Shown one piece after another: positions 42,388-50,784 of a stretch of DNA of 64,000 bases; position 1 is the first letter of the stretch, and each line of letters begins with the position of its first letter. Source of the DNA: Anaerolineales bacterium. Lineage in GTDB: Bacteria > Chloroflexota > Anaerolineae > 4572-78 > J111. The notes beneath the pieces are model-generated. The model was not told the origin of the DNA, searched no databases, and saw only the letters and a program-made list of their open reading frames with translations. Location of the stretch: positions 1,736,001 through 1,800,000 of the forward strand of contig JABTUW010000002.1 of the NCBI GenBank assembly GCA_015075185.1, written 5' to 3'. A program made the translations under genes and the position numbers.

Positions 42388-44481
42388 TTATACGTCGTCA
42401 TCAGGTGAAAAGCTAGCTTCTGATAAATGACCGTCACCCGCCTTTAAGTACCGGTCGAACCATCTTAAAATGTGATTGAGCCGGGCAATCCGCCGGTCCG
42501 TACGGCCATCACGGGACATGCCGTGCGGCTCGCCGGGAAAGCGGACCATTTCGGTTTCCACCCCCAATTTCTTCAAAGCAACAAAAATTTGCTCGCCCTG
42601 TTCGATCTCGCAGCGCAGGTCTTCCTCATTGTGAATGACCAGCGTCGGGGTTTTGGCATTAGCGATATACTTGAGTGGCGATTGCCGCCAGTAATTGTCG
42701 AAATCCTGCCAGGCGTGTTTCTCTGCCCCAAAGAGGGCGTGGAAACGGTAGGCCAGGTCGCTGGAGCCGTCCATGCTGATCATATTGCTGACGCTGCGCT
42801 GGGTCACGGCAGCCTTAAAGCGGTCGGTGTGGCCGATGATCCAGGTGGTCATGAAACCGCCGTAGCTGCCACCGGTGACCCCCATGCGGGCCGGGTCAAT
42901 GTAAGGCTGCTGTTGAACAAAATCGGTCCAGGCCATCAGGTCGGCGTAATCGGCCCCGCCCCAATTATTGTAGATGGCCTGGGTATGCTCTTCGCCATAG
43001 CCCCAGCCCCCGCGGGGATTGCAGAAATAAATCACGTAGCCCTGCGCCGCCAAAAAGTAAAACTCGTGCATAAAAAAGTTACCGAACTGGACCAGCGGCC
43101 CGCCGTGAATCTGCAAAATCGAGGGGTACTGTTGGCCGGGATTAAAGCCAGGCGGCTTGAGAATCCAGCCCTGCAAATTGTTATTCGCCGCCCCTTTGAA
43201 CCAAACCTCCTCAACTTCGCCCAAGTCCAGTGATTCCAGCAGGGCTTGGTTCACGTTGGTCAAGGGGCGGGTTTGGCCGGTGGCCGTGTTGCGCAGCCAG
43301 ATTTGGCCGGGATCGGTCATTGTGCCATGCAGGTAGACCAGTTGAGCCTGGGCTTGGTCAAACTTGAATTCTTCGACCGCGCCCGGAGAATCAATAACAT
43401 CGCGCAAATTCGAGCCGTCTACGCCAATGGATTTGAGAAGAGTGTTACCATGCCAACTCGACTGAAAATAGATGGTCTGGCTGTCGCTGGACCAGGTGGG
43501 CGGCATCGTGGTCATGCGGCCCATATCGTTGAGGGTAACATGACTGGCCAGGGCATCAAAGGGGGCGGTCAGATTTTGGGCCTGGCCCTGGCCATCGGCT
43601 GGCACAACCCAGAGATTGGTGTGCCGCCAGCGGTCGCTTCGACCGCCCAATTGGTAATAGGCCACCCAGCGCCCATCCGGCGAGAAGGTGGGCGTCTCTT
43701 TAGGACCAGGCGGGGTAGGGATGCGGCGTGCATCCGCAGGGAGACCTGACAGGTTTGGAAAACCTGTCAGGTCTTGATTAGCGGGGATAATGTACAAATC
43801 CGTCACATCCCAATTCAGGTCCGGGTCGCCGGTGCGGTTGGAGCGAAAGAGGATGGCCTGGCCATCGGGCGACCAGCAAGGCTCGAATTCATCGTAGTGG
43901 TCGCCAGCGGTCAGTTGGCGGGCCTCACCGCTGGCGGCGTCAATGGTCCAGATGTGCCAGCGTTCTTGAGGCAGAAAGCCGTAACCGTCCTCTTTGAAAA
44001 CGATGCGGGTGATATGGCGCACCACCACGCCGAGATGTTTCTTCTGCTCGTCTTCTTCGCGCTCGATGGCCTCCAAATCTTTTTTGCGAAAATTGCAGAC
44101 CAACTGCTTGCCGTCGGGCGACCACTCAAAGCGGCCAATTTCACCATTGAGCTGGGTTAAGGGGCGAGCCTCGCCGCCGTGAAACGGGATGAGATAAATT
44201 TGGGGCTGCCGGGCCTCGCCTCGATTGGAAATAAAGGCAATCTCGCGGCCATCGGGCGACCATTTGGGCCGCCGGTCGAGCTGGTTGCCGTAGGTAAACT
44301 GCCGGGCCGGGCCACCCTCGGTCGGAACGACCCACAAGTTGCTCGACTCTTTGTGGGTCTTGGGGTCCACCCGCTGCAAGCTAAAAACGACATGCTGCCC
44401 GTCGGGTGAAATCTCACAGCCGGAGATAAGTTGAAACTGGTATAAATCTTCGGCAGTAATGGTGCGTTTTGTGGTAGGCAT
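42388..44481 (-). CDS. S9-family prolyl-oligopeptidase-like peptidase
   Basis: A 697-residue serine peptidase or acylaminoacyl-peptidase relative. An N-terminal beta-propeller is built from WSPDG repeats (PKWSPDGREIAFIS, FEWSPDGKQLVC, CWSPDGQAILF). The C-terminal alpha/beta hydrolase domain has nucleophile GGSYGG, Asp in NEEDLRC and His in PGEPHGMS. No signal peptide, so probably cytosolic. ATG 44481 follows the upstream stop by 1 nt. Propeller segment DLTGFPNLSGLP is encoded by a palindromic repeat at 43742. It is the last enzyme of the hydrolase/ATP-grasp cluster and may trim its peptide-like product. Confidence 0.9.
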   Translation of the reverse strand: MPTTKRTITAEDLYQFQLISGCEISPDGQHVVFSLQRVDPKTHKESSNLWVVPTEGGPARQFTYGNQLDRRPKWSPDGREIAFISNRGEARQPQIYLIPFHGGEARPLTQLNGEIGRFEWSPDGKQLVCNFRKKDLEAIEREEDEQKKHLGVVVRHITRIVFKEDGYGFLPQERWHIWTIDAASGEARQLTAGDHYDEFEPCWSPDGQAILFRSNRTGDPDLNWDVTDLYIIPANQDLTGFPNLSGLPADARRIPTPPGPKETPTFSPDGRWVAYYQLGGRSDRWRHTNLWVVPADGQGQAQNLTAPFDALASHVTLNDMGRMTTMPPTWSSDSQTIYFQSSWHGNTLLKSIGVDGSNLRDVIDSPGAVEEFKFDQAQAQLVYLHGTMTDPGQIWLRNTATGQTRPLTNVNQALLESLDLGEVEEVWFKGAANNNLQGWILKPPGFNPGQQYPSILQIHGGPLVQFGNFFMHEFYFLAAQGYVIYFCNPRGGWGYGEEHTQAIYNNWGGADYADLMAWTDFVQQQPYIDPARMGVTGGSYGGFMTTWIIGHTDRFKAAVTQRSVSNMISMDGSSDLAYRFHALFGAEKHAWQDFDNYWRQSPLKYIANAKTPTLVIHNEEDLRCEIEQGEQIFVALKKLGVETEMVRFPGEPHGMSRDGRTDRRIARLNHILRWFDRYLKAGDGHLSEASFSPDDDV
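43742..43774. repeat. 14-bp perfect palindrome AGACCTGACAGGTT inside the S9 peptidase gene
   Basis: Left arm 43742-43755 and right arm 43761-43774 are exact reverse complements with loop TGGAA. It is a CCTGACAGGTT-type intergenic repeat, read in frame on the minus strand as DLTGFPNLSGL. Confidence 0.75.
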
Positions 44482-44482
44482 C

Positions 44483-45877
44483 TTAACTTCCAACCACCAA
44501 AAAGGTCGGCACCGTCGAACCGCCGCCAGCAGTGACATTCAGCAGCGTGGCTGTGGAGAGACGGGTCAGGCAGCCGTAAACACTGTCGCCGTGAAAGACG
44601 AAGGGCGCGGTGTCGAGCATGCGGTCGAAAATGTGCAGTTGGCCCTCAATCAGGCTGGGGTAGGCTTCGCTGGGGATGGCGACACGTTCCTGCACGATGT
44701 AGGGAGTGCTCAGGGCAGCCTGCACGGCTTGCTCCCATTCGGTGGCGTCAACCGTCCAACCCAGAACAATGCCTCGCCCGCCGTAATCGTCGTTGGGTTT
44801 GAGGACCAGCCGTTCCTGCTGCTGGTGGATGAAGGGAATCAGGTCAACCTTTTGGCCGCCGTACTCTGTCTGCCGCTCTTCCACCCGGCGAGTCCAGGGA
44901 ATGTGGTCGGCGATGGCCTGCTGCTCGGCGGCGGTGAACAGGTGAGCGTTGCGCTCGTCGCTCAGCACGGCCAGGCTGGCCTTTTTGTAGAGCAGCTTGC
45001 AGGCAAAGGGATTGACCATGCAGGCCGCTCCCTCTCGCACGGCCCGGATGAGGGGGTGAGCTATCCCCTCCCGTTCAACCAACTCGGCGATGAGGACGCG
45101 TTTGTAAATCAGGGTGATGTGATAGTCCCCGGCCATCAGCTTGCCATGGCGGTACTCGATCTCGCGCGGGTCGGCGATGATACAGTCCAATCCCTGCGCT
45201 TTGAAGTAAGAGTCGAACAGGACAAACTCGCTGTAAGTCGGCACCTCGCGCCAATCCACAATAGCAATACGCGGCGCTTCGTTCCGCCCGGCCCATTGGC
45301 GATAGCTTTCCAGCAGGGCATGCATCACCCCATGCCGGGCCGGCAAAGGGAGGAGCTGGTAGCGGCGCAAAAACTGGCTCATCACCGGCAGGGTGTAGAA
45401 AAGTTCGGTCAGGGCGTCATTGTAGGCCGGGGCAGCCGGAGTTTCGGCGTTGTATTCGGTGAAGTGGAGTTCGCCCTCATCATTAGCCCCCCTCTCTCCT
45501 TGGGAGAGGGGCTGGGGGTGAGGCACAAAAAAGGCATCCAGGCGGGAGGTGGGGCTGGCTGGATGGAAGCCGGGATCGTGCTGGACCAGCTCGTCCTCCC
45601 AATCGGTCAGGTCGAATTGGGCGCGAAACGCTTTATCGGCAATGCCGGCCTGGTGGATTTTAGCAAAGGCGGCCAGCAGCATCCGGGTGCGCTGCTGGAT
45701 GAAGCGGTACTGCGCCAGGGTCAAAAAGCGGGGCCGTAAGACCGAACACAAGGGGCGCTCACCAAAGAATAGACCGCACCGCTGCTGTTGGGCGTCCAAC
45801 TGCCCCTGGGACTCGGCAGCAATGTCGCCGTTTAATAATAAATCGTGATAAGTTTGAATGGCTTGTTGAACGGTCAT
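44483..45877 (-). CDS. Circularly permuted ATP-grasp / glutathionylspermidine-synthase-like ligase
   Basis: A 464-residue cytosolic protein. The C-terminal half carries ATP-grasp landmarks (LVLKPNDDYGGRGIVLG about residues 345-361, then TPYIVQERV). The middle reads RIAIVDWREVPTYSEF and LDCIIADPREIEYRHGKL, as in the permuted ATP-grasp enzymes related to glutathionylspermidine synthase. These form amide bonds through an acyl-phosphate. The substrates are unknown. ATG 45877 is chosen (GGGGGAG 8 nt upstream); a longer frame to 45925 runs into repeat-like DNA. Insert PHPQPLSQGERG is repeat-encoded. It sits between a second ATP-grasp gene and the S9 peptidase. Confidence 0.78.
   Translation of the reverse strand: MTVQQAIQTYHDLLLNGDIAAESQGQLDAQQQRCGLFFGERPLCSVLRPRFLTLAQYRFIQQRTRMLLAAFAKIHQAGIADKAFRAQFDLTDWEDELVQHDPGFHPASPTSRLDAFFVPHPQPLSQGERGANDEGELHFTEYNAETPAAPAYNDALTELFYTLPVMSQFLRRYQLLPLPARHGVMHALLESYRQWAGRNEAPRIAIVDWREVPTYSEFVLFDSYFKAQGLDCIIADPREIEYRHGKLMAGDYHITLIYKRVLIAELVEREGIAHPLIRAVREGAACMVNPFACKLLYKKASLAVLSDERNAHLFTAAEQQAIADHIPWTRRVEERQTEYGGQKVDLIPFIHQQQERLVLKPNDDYGGRGIVLGWTVDATEWEQAVQAALSTPYIVQERVAIPSEAYPSLIEGQLHIFDRMLDTAPFVFHGDSVYGCLTRLSTATLLNVTAGGGSTVPTFLVVGS
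45486..45525. repeat. CCCCTCTCTCCTTGGGAGAGGGGCTGGGGGTGAGG repeat (in two parts) inside the ATP-grasp gene
   Basis: A hairpin CCCCTCTC / GAGAGGGG is followed by CTGGGGGTGAGG. On the minus strand it encodes PHPQPLSQGERG, a translation I recognise as the hallmark of a widespread intergenic repeat. Confidence 0.75.
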
Positions 45878-45944
45878 CGTAGTCTCCCCCTGCAACGTAA
45901 GGCGACGAGGGCAACTTCGCTTCATCGCCTCACCGCCTCACGCT

Positions 45945-46883
45945 TCACTTCTTTCGCGTTGCCGTAAACAGCTTATCCCAGCGCAGATCTTTGCTCTGTT
46001 TGCGCGGCTTTTTGGCCAGGCGGATGGCCATGTCGGCCATATGCTCGACCACCCACTTGAAGTAAAACTGAGTCAGCGAGTTGATGTCCATATCGGGCGC
46101 CGGATTCATGAAGTCAATGGCGTAGGGGACGCCATCGCGGATAGCCCACTCCACCGTGTTCATATCGTAGCCCAGGGCGCGCACCAGCTTGAGCGAGTCG
46201 TCCATAATGCGACGGCCCAGTTGGGGGCTAAGGTGATCGTGCTCAACGTAATATTTGCGCTCGCCGGGATGATACTTGATCGGCAGCACCTCTTCCTGCC
46301 CCAGGCAGATGCAGCGCACATAGTGCTCCCACTGAATGAACTCTTGCAGGATCATGGTCAACAGGCCGGAGCTGTTATAGTGGTCAATGACCTCATCCAG
46401 CGAGTGGCAGATGTAGACCTCTTTCCAGCCGCCGCCGTGGGCGTCTTTGAGCACGCAGGGCAGGCCGATGTAGGCGATGATTCCCTGCCAGTCAAGCGGG
46501 TAGTTCAGATTGCGCAGGCTTTCGGCGTGGACAATGCCGGGGACATACTCTTTGTTGGGCAGGACCAGCGTTTTAGGGCTGGCAACGCCCAGCCGGGTCG
46601 CCAGCGAGGCTTCAAAGAATTTGTCGTCAGCCGTCCACATAAAGGGGTTGTTGATCACCGTGGCGCCCTGAAGCACGGCATTTTTGAGGTAGCTGCGATA
46701 GTACGGAACTTCGTGCGAGATGCGATCAATAATGACGGCGTAAGGACATGGTTCATCCATCTGCGTGCCGCCCAGCCTGACATATTCGGCGGTGACGCCC
46801 TCTTCCCGGCGGTTTACCTCTTCAATGAAAGCCGGGGGAAACGACCACTCCCGCCCTACGAGTAGCCCAACTCTTAGAGACAT
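45945..46883 (-). CDS. RimK-like ATP-grasp ligase
   Basis: A 312-residue cytosolic protein. It shows an N-terminal pre-ATP-grasp fold (VGLLVGREWSFPPAFIEEVN), FMWTADDKFFEASLATRLG, the ATP-binding LPCVLKDAHGGGWKEVY (about residues 142-158), QEFIQWEHYVRCICLG, and the metal-site VEWAIRDGVPYAIDFMNPAPD. RimK-type enzymes add amino acids or other amines to a carboxylate. The acceptor is unknown. It is one of two adjacent ATP-grasp genes in a run with two EstD-type hydrolases and an S9 peptidase. No anomaly inside the gene; the spacer to the next gene is 67 nt and repeat-like. Confidence 0.82.
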   Translation of the reverse strand: MSLRVGLLVGREWSFPPAFIEEVNRREEGVTAEYVRLGGTQMDEPCPYAVIIDRISHEVPYYRSYLKNAVLQGATVINNPFMWTADDKFFEASLATRLGVASPKTLVLPNKEYVPGIVHAESLRNLNYPLDWQGIIAYIGLPCVLKDAHGGGWKEVYICHSLDEVIDHYNSSGLLTMILQEFIQWEHYVRCICLGQEEVLPIKYHPGERKYYVEHDHLSPQLGRRIMDDSLKLVRALGYDMNTVEWAIRDGVPYAIDFMNPAPDMDINSLTQFYFKWVVEHMADMAIRLAKKPRKQSKDLRWDKLFTATRKK

Positions 46884-46910
46884 ACGCGATCTCCTTTGAT
46901 TGTGAAACTA

Positions 46911-46972
46911 TGTAGACGGTATCCGGTAGATGAGGTTTCTTTCTGGCTACTGGCTACTGACTACTAACAACT
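46911..46972. repeat. CTGGCTACTGGCTACTGACTACT repeat, copy 1 (in overlapping words)
   Basis: GTAGACGGTATCCGGTAGATG, then TTTCTGGCTACTGGCTACTG and ACTACTAACAAC. It matches copy 2 at 47830 over about 55 nt, so the esterase gene between them is flanked by direct repeats. It supplies the last residues (RQLLVVSSQ) and the stop codon of that esterase. Confidence 0.65.
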
Positions 46973-47822
46973 GTCTATTTCCTCCCCCTAACAAAAACTC
47001 TATCGCCTCCGGCAGGCGGCGTGCCCAGGCGGCTTCGTTATGCAGGCCGCTCTCTTCCTCTACGTAGAGCAGGTCGTGGCCGGGCCGGTACCCCTTGTGA
47101 TAGAGCATGTCGTACATCCCGTGGACTGTAGAGTTATACCCGCTTAACCGGAGCCTGAGCTGGGGGCGATCGGTGAAAAAGTGAGTTTGTTCGTGGGTCC
47201 CGGTGTCCAGATAGATTTTGCCGGGCGTGAAGGAAGCCCGTTCGATATAGGTAAAGATGCGGCCCTGGGCGAACCACAGCGATGGACTCATAACCCCGAC
47301 AAAACCAAACGCCTGGGGTGGGCGAAAGAAAGCATAGAGCGTGATTAAGGCGCCCATAGACGAGCCAATCATGCCCGTGTGCGCTCGATCCGGCAGCGTC
47401 CGAAACTCTCGATCCAGCAGCGGTTTGACGGTTTGTAGAATAAAGTCCAGGTATTTTGCTCCCTGACCGGTGCTGTGGCGGGGCTGAGGAAACGGGCTGT
47501 ACTCGTCGAGACGCTGCTCCCCCAGGTTGGGCAGGCCAACGACAATGGCCTCGTAACCGCGTTGGCTGAGCGCCTCCATCGTCTCATCTACCTGCCACTC
47601 TCCGGCAAAACTGGTGAATTGATCAAACAGGTTCTGTCCGTCGTGCATATAAATGACCGGATAGCGTTTGTTGGATCGCTCGTAGGAAGGCGGCAGGTAA
47701 ACCAGAATGTCGCGCCGATTACGCAACTGGGGCGACCATAACTCCTTCAGCACCTTCAGGTTGCCAGCGACGGTATGCCCTTCAGCCTCCTTTCCCACTG
47801 TATAATCTTGCCAATCAGTCAT
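46947..47822 (-). CDS. Esterase-D/Fes-type alpha/beta hydrolase
   Basis: A 291-residue putative serine esterase (PF00756-like). Landmarks: RRDILVYLPPSYERS, RYPVIYMHDGQNLFDQ, the nucleophile GSSMGA (Ser155), GVMSPSLWF, YLDTGTHE and GLHNEAAWARRLPEA with the likely catalytic His. Relatives act on acyl esters, including siderophores and trehalose esters; the substrate here is not evident. No signal peptide, so cytosolic. The C-terminal RQLLVVSSQ and stop codon come from a repeat, suggesting that the original terminus was replaced. It is second in the hydrolase/ATP-grasp run. Confidence 0.85.
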   Translation of the reverse strand: MTDWQDYTVGKEAEGHTVAGNLKVLKELWSPQLRNRRDILVYLPPSYERSNKRYPVIYMHDGQNLFDQFTSFAGEWQVDETMEALSQRGYEAIVVGLPNLGEQRLDEYSPFPQPRHSTGQGAKYLDFILQTVKPLLDREFRTLPDRAHTGMIGSSMGALITLYAFFRPPQAFGFVGVMSPSLWFAQGRIFTYIERASFTPGKIYLDTGTHEQTHFFTDRPQLRLRLSGYNSTVHGMYDMLYHKGYRPGHDLLYVEEESGLHNEAAWARRLPEAIEFLLGGGNRQLLVVSSQ

Positions 47823-47829
47823 ACTTTAT

Positions 47830-47887
47830 AAAGAGGTAGACGGTAGATGGAGATTTTCTCTCTGGCTACTGACTACTGGCTACTATC
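47830..47887. repeat. CTGGCTACTGACTACTGGCTACT repeat, copy 2 (in overlapping words)
   Basis: GTAGACGGTAGATGGAG, then TCTCTGGCTACTGACTACTG and GCTACTATC in the 70-nt spacer between the two esterase genes. It is a direct counterpart of copy 1 at 46911. Confidence 0.65.
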
Positions 47888-47892
47888 TTATC

Positions 47893-48612
47893 TTAATCGT
47901 GTCCCCCAATATAAAGCCGGAGCATATTCCTCCACCAGGGCCAGTCGTGCGCCCAGCCGTCCCAGATGCGCAGCGCATGCCAGATATTTTTGGCCCAGAG
48001 GTGGCCCGACAAATGCTCGTTGTTCAGGCACAAGGGGTCGTCGCGGCCAACAGCCAGACTGATATCCATACGTCGCAGCGCATCCAGGCGGCTGTCGTCG
48101 TGCTCGTTGGGAATGTAGGCGCAGGGGTTATTAAAGTAAATAGTGCCGTTGTGATGGCCGTCAGTCCAATCGCTGATATCGTAGATGCCGCTCATGCCAA
48201 TAACCCGGCCGACCAGATGAGGATGGCGAAAGGCGAAGTTGACCGCATGGTACGCGCCGAAGCTGGCGCCCGTAGTAATTAGAAACGGGTTGGGATTGCG
48301 GTAAGTAGTCAGGGGCAAGACTTCATTCAAAAGATAGGTCTCGTATTGCACATGCCGCCTGGCCCGACCACTGGGGTGGGCCCAGCGAGCGTACCAGCTT
48401 TCGCTGTCTACACTGTCCACGCAGTAGAGCTGCAGCCAGCCGTTCTCTAAATGTTCGGCCAGGGTCGCAATCATGCCCCGGTCTTCCCACTCAAAAAATC
48501 GGCCCATTGAGGTGGGGAAAACCAGCACCCGCGCTCCGGTGTGGCCAAAAATCAACAGCTCCATCTCTCGCCCCAGCGAGGGACTGTACCAGTGCTGATA
48601 TTCGCGATGCAT
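47893..48612 (-). CDS. COG4947-like esterase
   Basis: A 239-residue alpha/beta hydrolase. The opening HREYQHWYSPSLGREMELLIFGHTG, the nucleophile TGASFGAYHA (Ser117), the Asp region AVGRDDPL (about 187-194) and His222 in GWAHDWPWW form a plausible triad. It belongs to the short esterases annotated as putative PHB-depolymerase/esterase relatives. Probably cytosolic. It is the first gene of the minus-strand run of esterase, esterase, ATP-grasp, ATP-grasp and S9 peptidase, all with gaps of 70 nt or less. The 195-nt upstream spacer has a GGTGGAAGGGTGG-type repeat. Confidence 0.83.
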   Translation of the reverse strand: MHREYQHWYSPSLGREMELLIFGHTGARVLVFPTSMGRFFEWEDRGMIATLAEHLENGWLQLYCVDSVDSESWYARWAHPSGRARRHVQYETYLLNEVLPLTTYRNPNPFLITTGASFGAYHAVNFAFRHPHLVGRVIGMSGIYDISDWTDGHHNGTIYFNNPCAYIPNEHDDSRLDALRRMDISLAVGRDDPLCLNNEHLSGHLWAKNIWHALRIWDGWAHDWPWWRNMLRLYIGGHD

Positions 48613-48649
48613 GGATGACTCCTGATTGGTTTTGATTTTTAGAGTCGGT

Positions 48650-48712
48650 CACGAGGTGGAAGGGTGGAGGGGTGGAAGGCTGGCGCTACCCATTCCTCCA
48701 GTCTTCCAACCC
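48650..48712. repeat. GGTGGAAGGGTGGAGGGGTGG-type inverted repeat (in overlapping words)
   Basis: GGTGGAAGGGTGG, then AGGGGTGGAAGGCTGG on one side and CCTCCAGTCTTCCAACC on the other, in the spacer upstream of the first esterase gene. It is a degenerate inverted repeat of the intergenic type. Confidence 0.45.
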
Positions 48713-48807
48713 GATTATCCAAGTTGGGAGTCAAAAACATGTTTTATTCTCTTTAGGTATGGCTGATAAACGCGGTAGTTTACCACCAAGTTAGGGGATA
48801 GAAAAAT

Positions 48808-49332
48808 TCAAGCCTGATCTTGCGGCAAATCTCTGGTCGGCTCAACGACGACGCCATCGGTCATCCAGCAGTCTTGATAGGGCGCTTCAGTTTGTTTGGA
48901 CAGCATAAAGATATAAACGGTGGACTGGCCGTCAGCGCTGATGAGCTTGACCCGCTGGGTGGCGCTGTCGCCCGATATTTCGATGGGATCGAACTGGACC
49001 GATTTGTGGTTGAGCATGGCATTGTAGGGCGGCGCTTTGAGCATTTTGACAAAGCGGGTGAGGGGACCGGTGCTTCTTTTATTGCCGGGGGAAGCAAAAT
49101 TGAAAGCGGCTTCGATGCCTTTATTGGTTTCGTCGTTGTGTTGTAAGGATTCTAATTGGAGGTGCACAACCTCTTCCGGGGACAAGGCCGGGCTGGGTGT
49201 GGGCAGGGCCAACGCCGGCTCCTCCTCGGCCTGCCCAAAGGCGTTCAAGGTACAGCCGCTGGCGATGAGGCTGAACACAAGGAGCACGAGCACAAGACCG
49301 GTTTGGCTGAAGCTGACCCAACGACGTTTCAT
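48808..49332 (-). CDS. DUF4864-like lipoprotein
   Basis: A 174-residue exported lipoprotein: basic start MKRRW, hydrophobic core and lipobox IASGC (Cys27), then a Pro-rich linker. The rest matches the DUF4864 pattern (VVHLQLESLQHND, IEAAFNFASPGNK, LTRFVKMLKAPPYNAMLNH, VYIFMLSKQ...YQDCWMTDGV), a small NTF2-like fold of unknown role. Ribosome-binding site GGAGG 8 nt upstream. A good promoter (TTGCTT-17-TATACT with TGC extension) lies at 49394-49422. Probably monocistronic. Confidence 0.8.
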   Translation of the reverse strand: MKRRWVSFSQTGLVLVLLVFSLIASGCTLNAFGQAEEEPALALPTPSPALSPEEVVHLQLESLQHNDETNKGIEAAFNFASPGNKRSTGPLTRFVKMLKAPPYNAMLNHKSVQFDPIEISGDSATQRVKLISADGQSTVYIFMLSKQTEAPYQDCWMTDGVVVEPTRDLPQDQA

Positions 49333-49393
49333 CTGCCCTCCGCTGGCGACAAGAACTATATTTTTACACTTCTAGCTGGATTTTGTACCGGTA

Positions 49394-49422
49394 AGTATAG
49401 CACGCCCTGTTCATGGAAGCAA
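49394..49422 (-). promoter_or_regulatory. Promoter of the DUF4864 lipoprotein gene
   Basis: On the minus strand TTGCTT (49417-49422), 17-nt spacer ending in TGC, and TATACT (49394-49399). Both an extended -10 and a partial -35 are present. Confidence 0.6.
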
Positions 49423-49542
49423 TCAAATTTTTAAGCAACGGAGTTGCTAAAACGGTAAAAATAAAGTAAACATTTGGCACAATTAAGATCAAGGGGGATT
49501 TATGGCAAACGTTGGCTTTGTAGGAACAAGGAGGAAAATAAA

Positions 49543-50619
49543 ATGTCGCTTCCAATAACAATGAAAGCAGCGGTTCTTTATGGGCCAAACGATATGCGCT
49601 TGATTGACGCTTATCCCGTGCCCGAACCTGGCCCTGGCGAAGTCATCATCAAGGTTGTCGCCTGCGCCATCTGCGGCACAGACCCGGATATTTTAGCGCG
49701 CGGCTGGCCTAACCATCCCCCCTACGGCGAGTTTGTTTTTGGGCACGAATATTCGGGCACAATTGCCGCCTTGGGACCAGGCGTAACCGAGTTCGAGATC
49801 GGCGAACGAGTGGTGGTTGAGCCGCACAAGGGCTGTGGCATGTGCGAGAACTGCCGTGATGGTTTATATACGACCTGCCTGAATTACGGTTCGCTAGAAA
49901 AAGGGCATCGCCATTACGGCTTTACCACCAACGGCGGTTACGCCGAATACGCCCGTATCCACAATATCTGCGTTTACAAAATTCCCGGAGAGATGTCATT
50001 CGAGGACGCCACCCTCATTACCACAGCAGGCACCTCACTGTATGCTATTCGCCGGGCCGGCGGGTTTGAAGGCGGCGAGACAGTGGTAGTGGCTGGACCT
50101 GGCCCGATTGGTTTGATGGGTGTCGTATTGGCCCGCTTGATGGGGGCCGGGACTATTATTTTGATTGGCACCCGGCCTGAGCGGCTTGAACTGGGGCTGA
50201 AACTTGGCGCTGATGTTGCCATTGACCTTACCCAAGAAAATGTAGTCGAGCGAGTCCTGGCCTTGACCAGCGGGCACGGCGCTGATATGGTCCTTGAATG
50301 TGCCGGTACGGCACAGTCAGCCGCCGATGCCGTCGAATTTACCAAAAAAAGCGGCCGGATTGCCTTTGTCGGTGTTCATAGCAAGTCCCCTATCGTGCCT
50401 TTAAATGCCCGAAAGATTACCCTCGGCAACCTGACCATCGCCGGAGTAAGAGCTGAAGGGCAGCGCTCGGTGGCGCGAGCATTAACCGTACTCAGCCAGA
50501 ACAAGGTTGATATTACATCCTTGATTACCCATACCTTCGCTCTCGGCGATATTCACCGGGCCTTTGAAACCGCCGAAAAACGGTTGGAGAATGCGATCAA
50601 GGTTGTGGTGAAGCCCTAA
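49543..50619 (+). CDS. Zinc-dependent medium-chain alcohol/polyol dehydrogenase
   Basis: A 358-residue cytosolic MDR-family oxidoreductase of the sorbitol/threonine dehydrogenase type. Catalytic zinc ligands appear in ACAICGTDPDI and FGHEYSGTI. The structural zinc site is GCGMCENCRDGLYTTC (four Cys). The Rossmann motif is VAGPGPIGLMGVVLA. The substrate cannot be told; L-threonine, sorbitol or another secondary alcohol are candidates. ATG 49543 is chosen because AAGGAGG lies 7-13 nt upstream and the family starts MKAAVLYGP just after. It is a single gene, divergent from the DUF4864 lipoprotein. Confidence 0.9.
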   Translation: MSLPITMKAAVLYGPNDMRLIDAYPVPEPGPGEVIIKVVACAICGTDPDILARGWPNHPPYGEFVFGHEYSGTIAALGPGVTEFEIGERVVVEPHKGCGMCENCRDGLYTTCLNYGSLEKGHRHYGFTTNGGYAEYARIHNICVYKIPGEMSFEDATLITTAGTSLYAIRRAGGFEGGETVVVAGPGPIGLMGVVLARLMGAGTIILIGTRPERLELGLKLGADVAIDLTQENVVERVLALTSGHGADMVLECAGTAQSAADAVEFTKKSGRIAFVGVHSKSPIVPLNARKITLGNLTIAGVRAEGQRSVARALTVLSQNKVDITSLITHTFALGDIHRAFETAEKRLENAIKVVVKP

Positions 50620-50784
50620 AATTTTAATCTTATCTAACCCGGCAATGTCTGGACACAAAGATTAGCCCCAAAAATTAACCCTGATTAACAATTAACTTTC
50701 CTGGCGACATAACGCTGGTTAACACAGGGCTATTGATTGTTGAATAGATCTGTATTACTATAGCCGAGAATTTGAACGTTATGG

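Noticed and set aside
44459..45739. A 426-codon plus-strand frame opposite the ATP-grasp gene
   Set aside because: Its translation lacks motifs and it covers a conserved minus-strand gene with clear ATP-grasp landmarks.
49444..49472. TTGCTA-17-TAAACA considered as the promoter of the alcohol dehydrogenase gene
   Set aside because: The -10 match is poor (TAAACA) and other AT-rich words compete, so it is not reported as a feature.
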